NCBI GenBank assembly: GCA_035380245.1
Contig: DAOSXA010000003.1
Coordinates: forward strand, 248,001 to 312,000
Origin: Candidatus Zixiibacteriota bacterium
GTDB lineage: Bacteria; Zixibacteria; MSB-5A5; GN15; FEB-12
DNA length: 64,000 nt
Direction: 5' to 3'
Shown: positions 34,087 to 42,895 of the stretch, piece by piece
Layout: every line of letters starts with the position of its first letter
Position numbering within the stretch: the first letter of the stretch is position 1
Program-made: the position numbers and the translations under genes
The notes under the pieces: generated by a model
Seen by the model: only the letters and a program-made list of their open reading frames with translations
Told to the model about the DNA's origin: nothing
Database searches by the model: none

Positions 34087-35565
34087 ATGGGCTGGAAAGG
34101 TCCGCTCCAACAGATTGACTCGTGCCGCTGGGAAATTTCCCAGTCTTATCGCAGTCCCGCCATGGAGAAAGCCGGGGTGTCGATGCAGGCTCCCGGAATG
34201 ATCTACGCCGGTGCGAAAATGATCCCGGCGATTACCCGCGATGATTCTCCCGAGCAGGTAGTCAACGTGGCCACCCTGCCCGGGATTGTCGGTTATTCCA
34301 TGGCTATGCCGGATATCCACCACGGCTATGGTTTCCCGATCGGCGGCGTAGCGGCGTTCGATGCGAGGACCGGGATCATTTCGCCGGGAGGAGTCGGGTA
34401 TGATATCAACTGCGGTGTGCGGTTGATCCGTTCGGATCTGTCGCTTTCCGATATCCGCTCTCGCATTGCCGCTTTGACCGACAAGCTGTTCGAGAATATC
34501 CCCACCGGAGTTGGTTCAACCGGCCGCTTGCGGTTGTCTCCGGCGCAGGTCGACGAGGTGCTCGCCTCAGGGGCGCGTTGGGCGGTCGAACACGGGTACG
34601 GTCTTCCCGAGGATCTGACCGTGACCGAGGAATCCGGCAGTTTCTCCGGCGCCGATCCCGAACTGGTGAGCGCCGCCGCAAAAAAACGGGGCGGGCCGCA
34701 ACTGGGAACGCTCGGGGCCGGCAACCATTTCATTGAGGTCCAGACAGTCGACCGAATTTATGAGCCTGAAGCGGCTCGGGTGTTCGGTCTCAGCCACGAG
34801 GGACAGGTGCTGGTGATGATTCATACCGGTTCGCGGGGCTGCGGCCATCAGATATGCACCGATTATCTGGAATTGATGCGTCGAGCCTCGAAGAAATACC
34901 ACATGCCTTTGGTGGACAGGGAATTAACCTCGGCGCCCGCCGATTCGGACGAGGCCCGGCAGTATTTCACGGCCATGAAGTGCGGGGCCAATTTCGCCTG
35001 GGCCAACCGCCAGGTGATCACTCATTGGGTGCGAGAGTCGTTCGAGGCGGTATTCGGCGACCAGGCTGAAAATCTATGTTTGCGGCAGGTATATGATATC
35101 GCTCACAATATCGCCAAGCTAGAAACGCATATATATGAGGGCGTCGAGCGGCAGGTGTACGTTCATCGCAAAGGAGCCACCCGAGCGTTCGGGCCGGGTC
35201 ATAAGGATATTCCGGAGCCTTATCGGACTATCGGACAGCCGGTAATTATCCCGGGGGATATGGGCTCGGCCAGCTATCTGCTGGCCGGCACCGAAACCGC
35301 CATGAAAGAGACTTTCGGCTCGACCTGTCACGGAGCGGGGCGCGCCATGTCGCGGCAGGCGGCAATCAAACGACTACCGCACGGCCAGGTGGCTGCAGAA
35401 ATACGCGACAAAGGTATCTACTTGCGAGCCAAGAACCAACGCCTGATATCTGAAGAAGCGCCTGAAGCTTATAAAGATATCGACGAGGTCGTAGAGGTAG
35501 CCTGCCGGTCGGGTATAGCCCGCCGGGTGGCGCGCATGCGTCCGCTTGGTGTAATTAAGGGCTGA
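34087..35565 (+). CDS. rtcB: RNA-splicing ligase RtcB
   Basis: A 492-residue RtcB-type RNA ligase, which joins 2',3'-cyclic phosphate or 3'-phosphate ends to 5'-OH ends using GTP and Mn2+. Metal-ligand motifs are present: DINCGVRL (cysteine near residue 108), GAGNHF near 212 and HTGSRGCG near 245. GDMGSASYLLAG and the guanylylated-histidine region CHGAGRAMSR lie near 400-420. The ATG at 34087 follows AAAGGTGG; an upstream GTG (34078) is less likely. It forms an operon with archease. In bacteria such pairs usually serve RNA repair. Confidence 0.96.
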   Translation: MGWKGPLQQIDSCRWEISQSYRSPAMEKAGVSMQAPGMIYAGAKMIPAITRDDSPEQVVNVATLPGIVGYSMAMPDIHHGYGFPIGGVAAFDARTGIISPGGVGYDINCGVRLIRSDLSLSDIRSRIAALTDKLFENIPTGVGSTGRLRLSPAQVDEVLASGARWAVEHGYGLPEDLTVTEESGSFSGADPELVSAAAKKRGGPQLGTLGAGNHFIEVQTVDRIYEPEAARVFGLSHEGQVLVMIHTGSRGCGHQICTDYLELMRRASKKYHMPLVDRELTSAPADSDEARQYFTAMKCGANFAWANRQVITHWVRESFEAVFGDQAENLCLRQVYDIAHNIAKLETHIYEGVERQVYVHRKGATRAFGPGHKDIPEPYRTIGQPVIIPGDMGSASYLLAGTETAMKETFGSTCHGAGRAMSRQAAIKRLPHGQVAAEIRDKGIYLRAKNQRLISEEAPEAYKDIDEVVEVACRSGIARRVARMRPLGVIKG

Positions 35566-35582
35566 GTTTTAGAGCGCTCGGA

Positions 35583-36059
35583 TCAGCTAATTTCCTCGGC
35601 GACTTGCTCGAGTCTTTTCCGAGCCTCGAACCAGTCATTCTGATCACCGCCGTCGGTCCGTCCCCGTGATTCATATATAGAGTGCGCGAGGCGCTGGAGG
35701 AGCGGCTCGGCGGACGAGATATCGGCCTTGCCGGTCAGTTCCATTGCCAGGGTCGCTCCATTTTCGGCGACGACTTCTAATTTCCGGTCCGTTCCGGAAG
35801 CATCCTGTTGAAGGATAATCTCTTCGGGCTTAATCACTTTAGCCAGCAGTTCGGCCGGCTGGTCGGCACGGTCACATCCGGCATAAAGCCCCAATCCTTC
35901 GATTTTCCGACCCTTCTTGAGCAAACGTACCCCAATAAAAAGGGCTTCGGCGACTCCCTTTTTGCGCGGGTCGCCCGCTTTAACCATACGGAACCGGTTC
36001 CGATCGTTGAATTCTCGGCAGAAACCGGCCCAATCCTTGCGCCTGATATTCCTGGTCAT
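35583..36059 (-). CDS. DUF5335/DUF2934-like protein
   Basis: A 158-residue protein of two small parts. Residues 1-105 resemble DUF5335 (starting IRRKDWAGFCREF, with a later LEVVAENGATLAMEL). The last 40 residues resemble the DUF2934 helical motif: LAHSIYESRGRTDGGDQNDWFEARKRL. No function is established for either family. A strong Shine-Dalgarno AAGGAGG lies 6 bases before the ATG at 36059, so the longer frame upstream is rejected. The domain names are from memory of the motifs and are moderately certain. Confidence 0.7.
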   Translation of the reverse strand: MTRNIRRKDWAGFCREFNDRNRFRMVKAGDPRKKGVAEALFIGVRLLKKGRKIEGLGLYAGCDRADQPAELLAKVIKPEEIILQQDASGTDRKLEVVAENGATLAMELTGKADISSAEPLLQRLAHSIYESRGRTDGGDQNDWFEARKRLEQVAEEIS

Positions 36060-36400
36060 AATGACCTCCTTGTTACGGTGCCAGGCACCGAATCTTCTAT
36101 ACTTATACAATCGACTGCCGGGTTCGGAATCTAAATCCCTCATGATCCCGGTCCGGAGTATATATACGCCGCCGGTTAGCAGAGTATTTGACCGATGTTA
36201 AGAGTATATTGGAACTACTCCGACGGTTTCCCCGGCCAATGCGCCGATCCCTCCGGGACATCCGACATTCCCGCTATCCGCGGCGGAGACAAATCCTCCT
36301 CCACGACGTGTTGAAAGGCCTGCCTTTCGCGTGGCGGGCGGCCTGGTGTCGCCCGATTGGGGGCTGAATACCCTGGGCGAACGGTCTTTGCCGTAGGCCG
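36060..36400. other. non-coding gap with short hairpins
   Basis: No gene is seen in these 341 bases. The sequence is GC-rich toward its 3' end and holds small inverted repeats, for example GAAAGG-CCTG-CCTTTC (36313-36328) and AACGGTC pairing with GGCCGTT (36378-36401). Neither is followed by a T-run on either strand. Confidence 0.5.
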
Positions 36401-37150
36401 TTATTTCCGGGCCAGCAGCACCAGTCTTCGTGCTTTATGGTCGTAGGACTCCCCGTCCAGGTTGCCGTAGCATACGGCTTCCGAAGCTCCGGCGTCCTTG
36501 AAGAGCCGGATATATTCGCTCGCGGCGTACAAACGGTGGGAGATGGCGTGATGGTAGATTTTGTCGTCGCGAATCAACATCCAGCGGTTTTCGATCCAGC
36601 CCCAGTTTTGAGTAACCCAGCGCTCTTCGATAACGGTGGTGTTGCCGATCCGTTCCCATGATCGGGGTTGGAAAATACGAGCGAGGATCTCTTTGCCCAT
36701 CGAATCGAGTATGAGCGCACCGCCCGGCTTGAGCGACGCCATAATCTGACCGGCGACCTGGGTGTCGTCGGTAGCGTCCTCGAAATACCCGAACGAGGTA
36801 AACATGTTCAGGACCAGGTCGAATTCGTTCGGCCGTACGAACTCGCGCATGTCGGACTCGATAAACTCGATATCGACACCGGCCTCATCAGCCGAACGAT
36901 GAGCCCGCTCGAGATAACGTTTAGTGCGGTCGACTGCGGTTACTTTGAAACCGCGCCGGGCAAACTCGATGGAATGCCGCCCGATACCACAGCAGAGGTC
37001 GAGCACTCGCGCCCCGGGTAGGACTTCGGTCAGGGCGATAATCTTCGCCGCCTCATCGGTGGCAGCCTCAACCCGGTCAGGATTGAAAAAGACCTCCTCG
37101 TAGAGTTCCCAGAACTCATCCTGTTCGTGCCAATCTTTCTCTTCATTCAT
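36401..37150 (-). CDS. class I SAM-dependent methyltransferase
   Basis: A 249-residue protein with a typical Rossmann-fold methyltransferase core. Motif I is VLDLCCGIGRHSIEFARRG (around 55-73), followed by the acidic end of strand 2 (VTAVDRTKRYLERA), a later DMREF, and LVLNMFTSFGYFED as motif IV. These match small cytosolic methyltransferases of the Methyltransf_25/Methyltransf_11 kind. The substrate cannot be inferred. An ATG at 37148-37150 begins the frame. The gene is separated from a DinB-like gene by about 90 bp on the same strand, so co-transcription is possible. Confidence 0.88.
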   Translation of the reverse strand: MNEEKDWHEQDEFWELYEEVFFNPDRVEAATDEAAKIIALTEVLPGARVLDLCCGIGRHSIEFARRGFKVTAVDRTKRYLERAHRSADEAGVDIEFIESDMREFVRPNEFDLVLNMFTSFGYFEDATDDTQVAGQIMASLKPGGALILDSMGKEILARIFQPRSWERIGNTTVIEERWVTQNWGWIENRWMLIRDDKIYHHAISHRLYAASEYIRLFKDAGASEAVCYGNLDGESYDHKARRLVLLARK

Positions 37151-37238
37151 GGTTATTATATTCCCCGTATTGACAAAGGCGAGCGGTGTGCTCGCTCGCC
37201 TAAATCTATGCTGTTAAAAACTCCGGATGCAAGTACGA

Positions 37239-37742
37239 TTATACCTGCGGCGGCTCCATACCGTTTTCTTCCCAGTCCTCCTTAGCCGGACCATAGGTTC
37301 CGGGGACGCGCACGCCGGCCTGGCGCATCAGCACGGTCATCTGGCCGCGATGGTGAATCTGGTGTTCGATACAAGCCTTGAGGCCGAAGGTCCGTTTCCA
37401 GCGCTCGCCGTACATGTCCACTTCGGTCTGGAGGGTGTCGTCGTCCCAATCCAGCTTGATGCGGTCGATCAGTTCTTTGGAGACCTTCAGATAGGCGTCG
37501 GTGATCTCTTTGGCCGTAGCCGGGACCGGGGCGTCCTCTTTGACCGAGTCGAGCGGAATGCCCATCTTGTCGGCCATTTCGGGAATGGTGGTGACGATAT
37601 GCCAGGCAATGCGACCGAGCGTGCGGTGGCCGTCGACCACCGGCTGACTCAGGGAAGTATCGGTGAGAGCGTTCAGCATCTTCAATGTCGAGGTGGACTC
37701 GTGATTCCAGTCTTCCTCGAACTCTTTGAGAGTAGTAAACAT
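37239..37742 (-). CDS. DinB-superfamily protein
   Basis: A 167-residue four-helix-bundle protein of the DinB type. WHIVTTIP near residue 47 and HQIHHRGQMTVLMRQAGV near 135 supply the three histidines that bind a divalent metal in this family. DinB-like proteins act as thiol transferases or stress proteins, and their substrates are often unknown. The C-terminal PGTYGPAKEDWEENG is common in the group. The neighbours (methyltransferase and aldo-keto reductase) do not give a pathway. Confidence 0.88.
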   Translation of the reverse strand: MFTTLKEFEEDWNHESTSTLKMLNALTDTSLSQPVVDGHRTLGRIAWHIVTTIPEMADKMGIPLDSVKEDAPVPATAKEITDAYLKVSKELIDRIKLDWDDDTLQTEVDMYGERWKRTFGLKACIEHQIHHRGQMTVLMRQAGVRVPGTYGPAKEDWEENGMEPPQV

Positions 37743-37777
37743 CGGTCAACTCCGTTAAAGTAATAAATTAACTTATG

Positions 37778-38719
37778 TCATTCTTTGTGAGCGAGCGCCC
37801 GGTCAATTGCCTTGATCGTCTCGGCGGTCAACTCGATCTCGGAGGCTTTGACATTGTCAAGCACGTGCTCGACTTTGGTGGCGCCGGTTATGGCGCAGGA
37901 AACTTGATCGAGGCGCAGGACCCAGGCCAGGGCGAGCTGACTGAGGCTGACGCCGAGGTCCCGGGCGACCGCCTCCAGGCGATTGACGCGCTCGATATTC
38001 TCCGGCTTCAGGTCCTCTTTGAGCCATTCCGAAGTCGCCCCCCGGGATCCCTCGGGAGCGCCGTTGCGGTATTTGCCGGTCAACAGGCCCTGGGCGAGTG
38101 GCGACCAGACCGTCAGACCCAGGCCGTAATGCTCGCAGGTGCCAAGAACGTCTTCTTCGATGTGCCGGTCAATCACATTATAGCGGGGCTGCTCGACAAT
38201 CGGGCGATAGGCCCCGAAGCGGTCGGCCAGGCCGACGGCCCGTTCGATCTGGGCCGAGCTCCAGACGGAGGTGCCCCAGTAGAGAATTTTCCCCTGGCGG
38301 ATCAGGTCGTCTATGGCGCGGACGGTTTCTTCGACCTCGGTATGCGGGTCGAAGCGATGGCAGAAATAGATATCGAGATAGTCGGTGCCTATCCGCCGGA
38401 GCGATTTTTCGACCGATTCCATGATATGTTTGCGGCTGAGGCCGCGGTCGTTGACGTTTTTGGACATGGGCCAGAAGAGCTTGGAGGAGATCACGAGGTC
38501 GGAGCGTTGGCGGCCCTGGATCGCCTGGCCGATTTGCTCCTCGGCCGCGCCTTTGGAGTAGATGTCGGCGATGTCGATGAAGTTGACGCCGTGGTCGATC
38601 GCGGCCGCGACGATGTCGGTCGTCGTTTCCTGCTGGACCGTGCCGCCGTAGGTCAGCCAGGCGCCGAGGGAGATTTCGGAGATTTTGAGACCGCTTTTAC
38701 CGATGCGGCGATATTTCAT
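37778..38719 (-). CDS. aldo-keto reductase (potassium-channel beta-subunit-like)
   Basis: A 313-residue NADPH-dependent aldo-keto reductase with TIM-barrel motifs. The catalytic tetrad is visible: D49, Y54 (in DIADIYSKG), K80 (ISSKLFW) and H121 (FCHRFDPHTE). The sequence order, with GTSVWSSAQIERA and QPRYNVIDRHIE, fits the AKR6-type group. Members reduce aldehydes and ketones; the physiological substrate is unknown. Upstream lies a 17-bp tandem repeat (38740-38807). A long open frame on the opposite strand is a composition artefact. Confidence 0.93.
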   Translation of the reverse strand: MKYRRIGKSGLKISEISLGAWLTYGGTVQQETTTDIVAAAIDHGVNFIDIADIYSKGAAEEQIGQAIQGRQRSDLVISSKLFWPMSKNVNDRGLSRKHIMESVEKSLRRIGTDYLDIYFCHRFDPHTEVEETVRAIDDLIRQGKILYWGTSVWSSAQIERAVGLADRFGAYRPIVEQPRYNVIDRHIEEDVLGTCEHYGLGLTVWSPLAQGLLTGKYRNGAPEGSRGATSEWLKEDLKPENIERVNRLEAVARDLGVSLSQLALAWVLRLDQVSCAITGATKVEHVLDNVKASEIELTAETIKAIDRALAHKE

Positions 38720-38739
38720 TATGTGCTCCTGTCGAGTTT

Positions 38740-38807
38740 TCCATCGGATCGAGCCTTCGACAGGATCGAGTCTTCAATAGGATCGAGGCATCGACAGGAT
38801 GGAAGGT
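38740..38807. repeat. four tandem copies of a 17-bp repeat
   Basis: Four 17-base units run head to tail (38740-38756, 38757-38773, 38774-38790, 38791-38807). The consensus is TCGACAGGATCGAGNCT with small changes in each unit. They lie 21 bases upstream of the aldo-keto reductase ATG, in its promoter region. Confidence 0.85.
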
Positions 38808-39104
38808 TGATCTATTTTACAACATAACACCGCCGACCGCAACCGGGTTCAGAGGAGTCTTTGTCCCAGCCTCGCCGTGCCCGCGCCGCCGTTTGCACCG
38901 CCTTTGATTCCCCGTATTGTATTCCCCCGATGGAGTTATGGCGAATTGGGTTCGTTTTGTTATTTTTTGTTTTGGAGCAGTTCATTTTCCCGAGAATGCC
39001 AACGCACGGTTTCTACGCTGTCTTTACTACTGAGCGCGAATGAAGAAATTGCATTGAATATGTGGGGAATTGGGAGGGTAATACTGGCAAGAGATTGGTT
39101 ACGC
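38808..39104. other. gap before the McrBC promoter
   Basis: No gene is supported here. Short frames of 60-96 codons exist on the plus strand but have no Shine-Dalgarno sequence, no family resemblance and overlapping phases. The sequence becomes more AT-rich towards the McrBC pair. Confidence 0.5.
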
Positions 39105-39133
39105 TTGACCGAGATAGGAGAGGGGGGTATTAT
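39105..39133 (+). promoter_or_regulatory. promoter of the mcrBC pair
   Basis: TTGACC (39105-39110), 17 bases, then TATTAT (39128-39133), each 5/6. Transcription would begin near 39140, about 135 bases before the mcrB-like ATG. Confidence 0.5.
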
Positions 39134-39273
39134 GGGTGCTGAATCAAGGAGATTGCAAGTGGGGTAGTCAGGAACAATGTGTAGCGAATCAAATACAGGT
39201 GAGTTGCGCCGTTTGCTTCATTACCCGATTACACTTCCCCCAAAACATACAACAATTAACGAAGGAACACTAT

Positions 39274-41112
39274 ATGGCACGGTTTGTTGGTATGTACACA
39301 GAAGACATCTACGGTGCCGCCAAAGCGTGGAAAGATAAATGCCTTCTAAGTAACGGTTCTCTTCTCTGGGATGGCGAGCAAGTTTGGACAAGAGATAATC
39401 TAAGTGATTTCAAAAGGAGGTTTGTTGAGCAACCGGACACATCAGGAGAGAACTTCGCTGTTAAGTTCAAGAAGCAATTGGAAGGTGGCGTCCCCAATCT
39501 CTACAGGTTGGCAATAGAGGTTCTCTATGTTCATTTTCTTTTCACCGATGCCATTCTTGGTCCCACCAAACTGGAGTGGCTGAAGAAAATCGCCGGATGG
39601 CATTCTGATCTTACCCTGCCAACAGATAAACCGCTGCTGAAGGCACTGAACGGTGGAATCGCAAATCCAGGTGGCGCCTACAACATGGGGCGTTGGGAAG
39701 AGATGTCGGCTATCACACTAATAGCCCTCAATCTTCTGCAGCAGAATGAGTCCGAGCGCGTTGATACTCTGTCTGACCACAGGCAAACGAGAAACTTCAT
39801 CGAGGATGTGTGTAAACGAGGTGAAGACAACTATAAGGGATTAGAGCATCTCTCAAGTGCGCAAACGCCATCAATTCTACTTCACCTGCTGTTTCCTGAC
39901 TACTACGAGCGAATGGCAAGTTCAAGCCATAAAGAATCTATCCTGATCGCGTTTTCCGGACTTATTGAGGAGGAGCCAGAAGCGCATGTGGACGATAGGC
40001 TGTATGCCTTGAGGCAGATGTTACAAGGTCTATTGGGAAAGGATCCTCAAGCTCTGGATTTCTATAAATCCCCGCTATCTGAGGTCTGGTGGACAAAGTC
40101 TGCTCTGCCAACCGAGCTTGATCCTATTTTAGGACTCAAAAGCAAGAAACAGATTGTATTCTATGGTCCCCCTGGTACGGGGAAGACATTTGGAGCACGA
40201 GAACTATCTGAGAAACTGATTCGGCAGGGTATTTTAGGTAAATGGGGTGCCGCGAAGTATTTCCAAAACTACGAGGAAGTGAAGCAGCTCTGTGCTGAGA
40301 GATACAAAAAGGTTCAGTTTCATCCAGCCTTTGGATACGAGGACTTCATCCGTGGGATGCAACTAACTGATGGTGGCAAGACCGAATATCGAAACGGTGT
40401 TCTTCTAGATATCTTAGAGAAACTCTTAAGTGAGACAAATGACGAGCAGGACTTGCCATTTGTACTGATCCTGGATGAAATGAATAGAGCGGATCTGAGC
40501 CGAGTATTGGGTGAGTGCTTTTCTCTCATTGAGGACCGTGGCCAATCCCTGATCCTAGCTGGATCTGACAGCAAACCGGTCACTCTTCCGAAAAACCTCT
40601 TTATCATTGGCACCATGAACCTGATCGATCAGTCGCTGGAGCAAGTTGATTTCGCCCTGCGACGCAGGTTCATCTGGTTTCTTAAGGACTACTCATCCGA
40701 TGAGTTTATTAGCATCTGCGAGTATCGGTGGAGGAAGATTATTGAAGCCAAACAGGTTTTGCCGAGGTGGTCCTTCGATTTTCTCGCCCCGGAGTTTCAC
40801 ATGCTGGCCGAGCGCGCCACCATGATCAACAGCATGATTAGGGAATATCATGACTTGGGAGATCAGTATGAGATAGGGCACACGTATTTCGCTGACATTG
40901 TAGACCTGTTGAAATTGAAAATTGCACACAGGAAACAGAAAGGGAAGATGCTTTTCACTATGAAGGGCGAATGGCATGTGCCGGTTCAGCAACTCTGGAC
41001 ACACTCCTTGAAGCCGCTGTTGAACCAGTATCTCTCAGGAACAGATCCGAACGACCGGGATGAATTTCTTAAGAGAGTTGAAGATGTTTTAAGAACAGGC
41101 ACAGATAAATGA
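39274..41112 (+). CDS. McrB-like AAA+ GTPase subunit of a type IV restriction system
   Basis: A 612-residue protein. Residues about 1-270 form a DNA- or substrate-binding N-terminal region with no recognised domain. The AAA+ module follows, with Walker A FYGPPGTGKT (about 294-303), ILDEMNRADLSRVLGE (about 397-412, including the family's NRAD motif) and sensor region IGTMNLIDQSLEQVD near 443. In the best-studied system, McrB recognises modified cytosine and drives DNA translocation with GTP, while McrC cuts. GAAGGA lies 8 bases before the ATG. An in-frame upstream extension lacks a site. The N-terminal region is unlike E. coli McrB, so the recognised modification may differ. Confidence 0.88.
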   Translation: MARFVGMYTEDIYGAAKAWKDKCLLSNGSLLWDGEQVWTRDNLSDFKRRFVEQPDTSGENFAVKFKKQLEGGVPNLYRLAIEVLYVHFLFTDAILGPTKLEWLKKIAGWHSDLTLPTDKPLLKALNGGIANPGGAYNMGRWEEMSAITLIALNLLQQNESERVDTLSDHRQTRNFIEDVCKRGEDNYKGLEHLSSAQTPSILLHLLFPDYYERMASSSHKESILIAFSGLIEEEPEAHVDDRLYALRQMLQGLLGKDPQALDFYKSPLSEVWWTKSALPTELDPILGLKSKKQIVFYGPPGTGKTFGARELSEKLIRQGILGKWGAAKYFQNYEEVKQLCAERYKKVQFHPAFGYEDFIRGMQLTDGGKTEYRNGVLLDILEKLLSETNDEQDLPFVLILDEMNRADLSRVLGECFSLIEDRGQSLILAGSDSKPVTLPKNLFIIGTMNLIDQSLEQVDFALRRRFIWFLKDYSSDEFISICEYRWRKIIEAKQVLPRWSFDFLAPEFHMLAERATMINSMIREYHDLGDQYEIGHTYFADIVDLLKLKIAHRKQKGKMLFTMKGEWHVPVQQLWTHSLKPLLNQYLSGTDPNDRDEFLKRVEDVLRTGTDK

Positions 41113-42449
41113 GCAACTCGACTCACATATTTGCTGAAGACTGTTCACCAATAACCGATATCAAATCAGGTAGTGAGGAAGACCAGTGGCTCCGCGATGT
41201 TTGTGCTGCTACTGACGCCACTGAGTTGACCATTAGGCTCAGCGAACATCTTGATGATGAGCCGGAACCACTAGCGTACTTCGATTCCTTGAACAAACTA
41301 TGGTACGCGGGTCGATATGTCGGCGAGATTAGTTATAAGGGGAGAACTCTGCAAATAGTACCTCGGTTTGGTATGCCGACTTTGAAGAGGTGGCTTTCAC
41401 GAATATGGGGCATCAAGCTTCTTCCCATGGATGGTGAGATAACTCGCGGTGATACTTGGCTGTGGTTGCTATTAGCCTATCTTTGGTCGACTCGCCTAAT
41501 CTCTTCTGCACGCCATGGTTTGCCTACCGCAAGGGTCCAGAGAATATCCCAAGGCCGATTGGTGCGGGGGCGGTTGAGGGTGCGAGACACCAGTCTCGAG
41601 ATCGCTCGTAGGTCGGGTGTTGTTGTCAGCACCTACCGAGAGAGATCTGTCGATCCTGCGATCTCCAGCATACTGGTTGCAGCGCATGACATCATAGAAG
41701 CAAACCTGCGGAGATTTAGCAACAAATCAAGATGGTTGACGGTGCGAGCGCAAGATATCATCACTCGATTGAAATCGTTTGTGAGTCCGTCTGATCTCAG
41801 GTTGGTACGTACCAGGGACCAGAAGATTCATTTTTCCCCTATTACCGAGTTGTACCGACCCATTGTGGAATTGTCCAAGAAAATTGTCAAGCATCAGCCA
41901 ATCTCTGGGACTCGAATGGGTAAACACCAGGTCTACGGAGTGTTGCTCGACATCGCGGAGATTTGGGAGCACTATGTGTTTCACGAACTACGCACTCAGG
42001 CTCGATTCGCAGAGCACAAGGTGATACATACCGGTCGGGATGCAAAACCTGTCGGGAGTCTGCTTGGATCAAATAACACAGGTCTATCACTCGGCAGTTT
42101 ATTCCCAGACATATGCATTAGCCACATTGGCTCTTCAGACCTGGATTACATTGTTGATGCCAAGTATAAACCTGTTGCAATGCCACTACCGTTTCGCTCG
42201 CGTCCCCAACGGGAAGATCTCTATCAGATGACATCATATATAGCTGCTCTTGGGAAGCCCGACGGGACAACAATAGGTTTGCTTGTCTACCCCGCTGAAG
42301 ACGCATGTCAGCAAATGAGTGCATGGGTTGAAAGTGGGCCATGGTTTTACACGAGAGAGAGGTTTGGCAAGATCGAATTTCTCGGACTGAGTGTATACGA
42401 GAATGATGAATTGAGGGAAGCTAGTGCCAGTGGTACTACCACCAACTAG
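41109..42449 (+). CDS. McrC-like nuclease subunit of a type IV restriction system
   Basis: A 446-residue McrC-type protein. The N-terminal half matches McrC regions (ISYKGRTLQIVPRFG near 80, then GRLVRGRLRVRDT and TYRERSVDPAIS). The PD-(D/E)xK nuclease motif is FPDICIS (about 331-337) with DYIVDAKYK (about 345-353). It starts inside the mcrB-like stop codon (ATGA), so the two subunits are made together. The pair lies in a more AT-rich segment bounded by palindromes, which suggests horizontal gain as a defence module. Confidence 0.9.
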   Translation: MSNSTHIFAEDCSPITDIKSGSEEDQWLRDVCAATDATELTIRLSEHLDDEPEPLAYFDSLNKLWYAGRYVGEISYKGRTLQIVPRFGMPTLKRWLSRIWGIKLLPMDGEITRGDTWLWLLLAYLWSTRLISSARHGLPTARVQRISQGRLVRGRLRVRDTSLEIARRSGVVVSTYRERSVDPAISSILVAAHDIIEANLRRFSNKSRWLTVRAQDIITRLKSFVSPSDLRLVRTRDQKIHFSPITELYRPIVELSKKIVKHQPISGTRMGKHQVYGVLLDIAEIWEHYVFHELRTQARFAEHKVIHTGRDAKPVGSLLGSNNTGLSLGSLFPDICISHIGSSDLDYIVDAKYKPVAMPLPFRSRPQREDLYQMTSYIAALGKPDGTTIGLLVYPAEDACQQMSAWVESGPWFYTRERFGKIEFLGLSVYENDELREASASGTTTN

Positions 42450-42483
42450 GTAATAGATAGGATGATCAGTCCAGTCCCCATCT

Positions 42484-42895
42484 GCCCGTCGGTACGGGCA
42501 CTTATGGCGAGATTGTAGTGATTTGATAGCGTTGCTATGCGAAGTACATAGTTCCACTGGAAACCCAGGGCAAGCCCTGGGCCACCCTTGATAAGCAGTC
42601 TGGTCTGGCGGACGCCCTCGCACTCCCCGCTTGAATTGATCCACAAAATCGGTATATTGGGCCTGCCGCGGAAGGCGGCCGTATAAGGTGGGACAAGGTT
42701 GAGCCCTGGACTATGCGTCGCCGTGCGACACCCGTTCCGCCGCAGAGCGCCGGAACGAGAAGAGAAGATGGGCTCCTGCTTTCGCAGGAGCGACGTAATG
42801 TGAGACGTTGTTGTTGAAAGAAGAACGCGGACATATAGCAGACGAGGGGCAGACGGGGACGTCTGCCGCCCACGGAATCCCACCCGAGGGGTGGG
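42484..42895. repeat. cluster of GC-rich palindromes (REP-like)
   Basis: Six hairpins lie in 412 bases: GCCCGT/ACGGGC (42484-42499), CCCAGGGC/GCCCTGGG (42564-42581), CGTTCCG/CGGAACG (42733-42757), GCTCCTGC/GCAGGAGC with a TTTC loop (42772-42791), GGCAGACG/CGTCTGCC (42848-42867) and CCCACCC/GGGTGGG (42879-42895). The pattern resembles repetitive extragenic palindromes. The last two fall inside the 5' part of the ubiE frame. Whether copies exist elsewhere in the genome cannot be told from this window. Confidence 0.7.

Noticed and set aside
37775..38827. A 350-codon open frame on the plus strand over the aldo-keto reductase gene
   Set aside because: It is antisense to a gene with all catalytic residues, has no family resemblance and is explained by codon bias. 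It also runs through the tandem repeat.
38861..39167. Two short frames upstream of the McrB-like gene
   Set aside because: They overlap each other in different phases, have no ribosome binding site and end before the mcrBC promoter.
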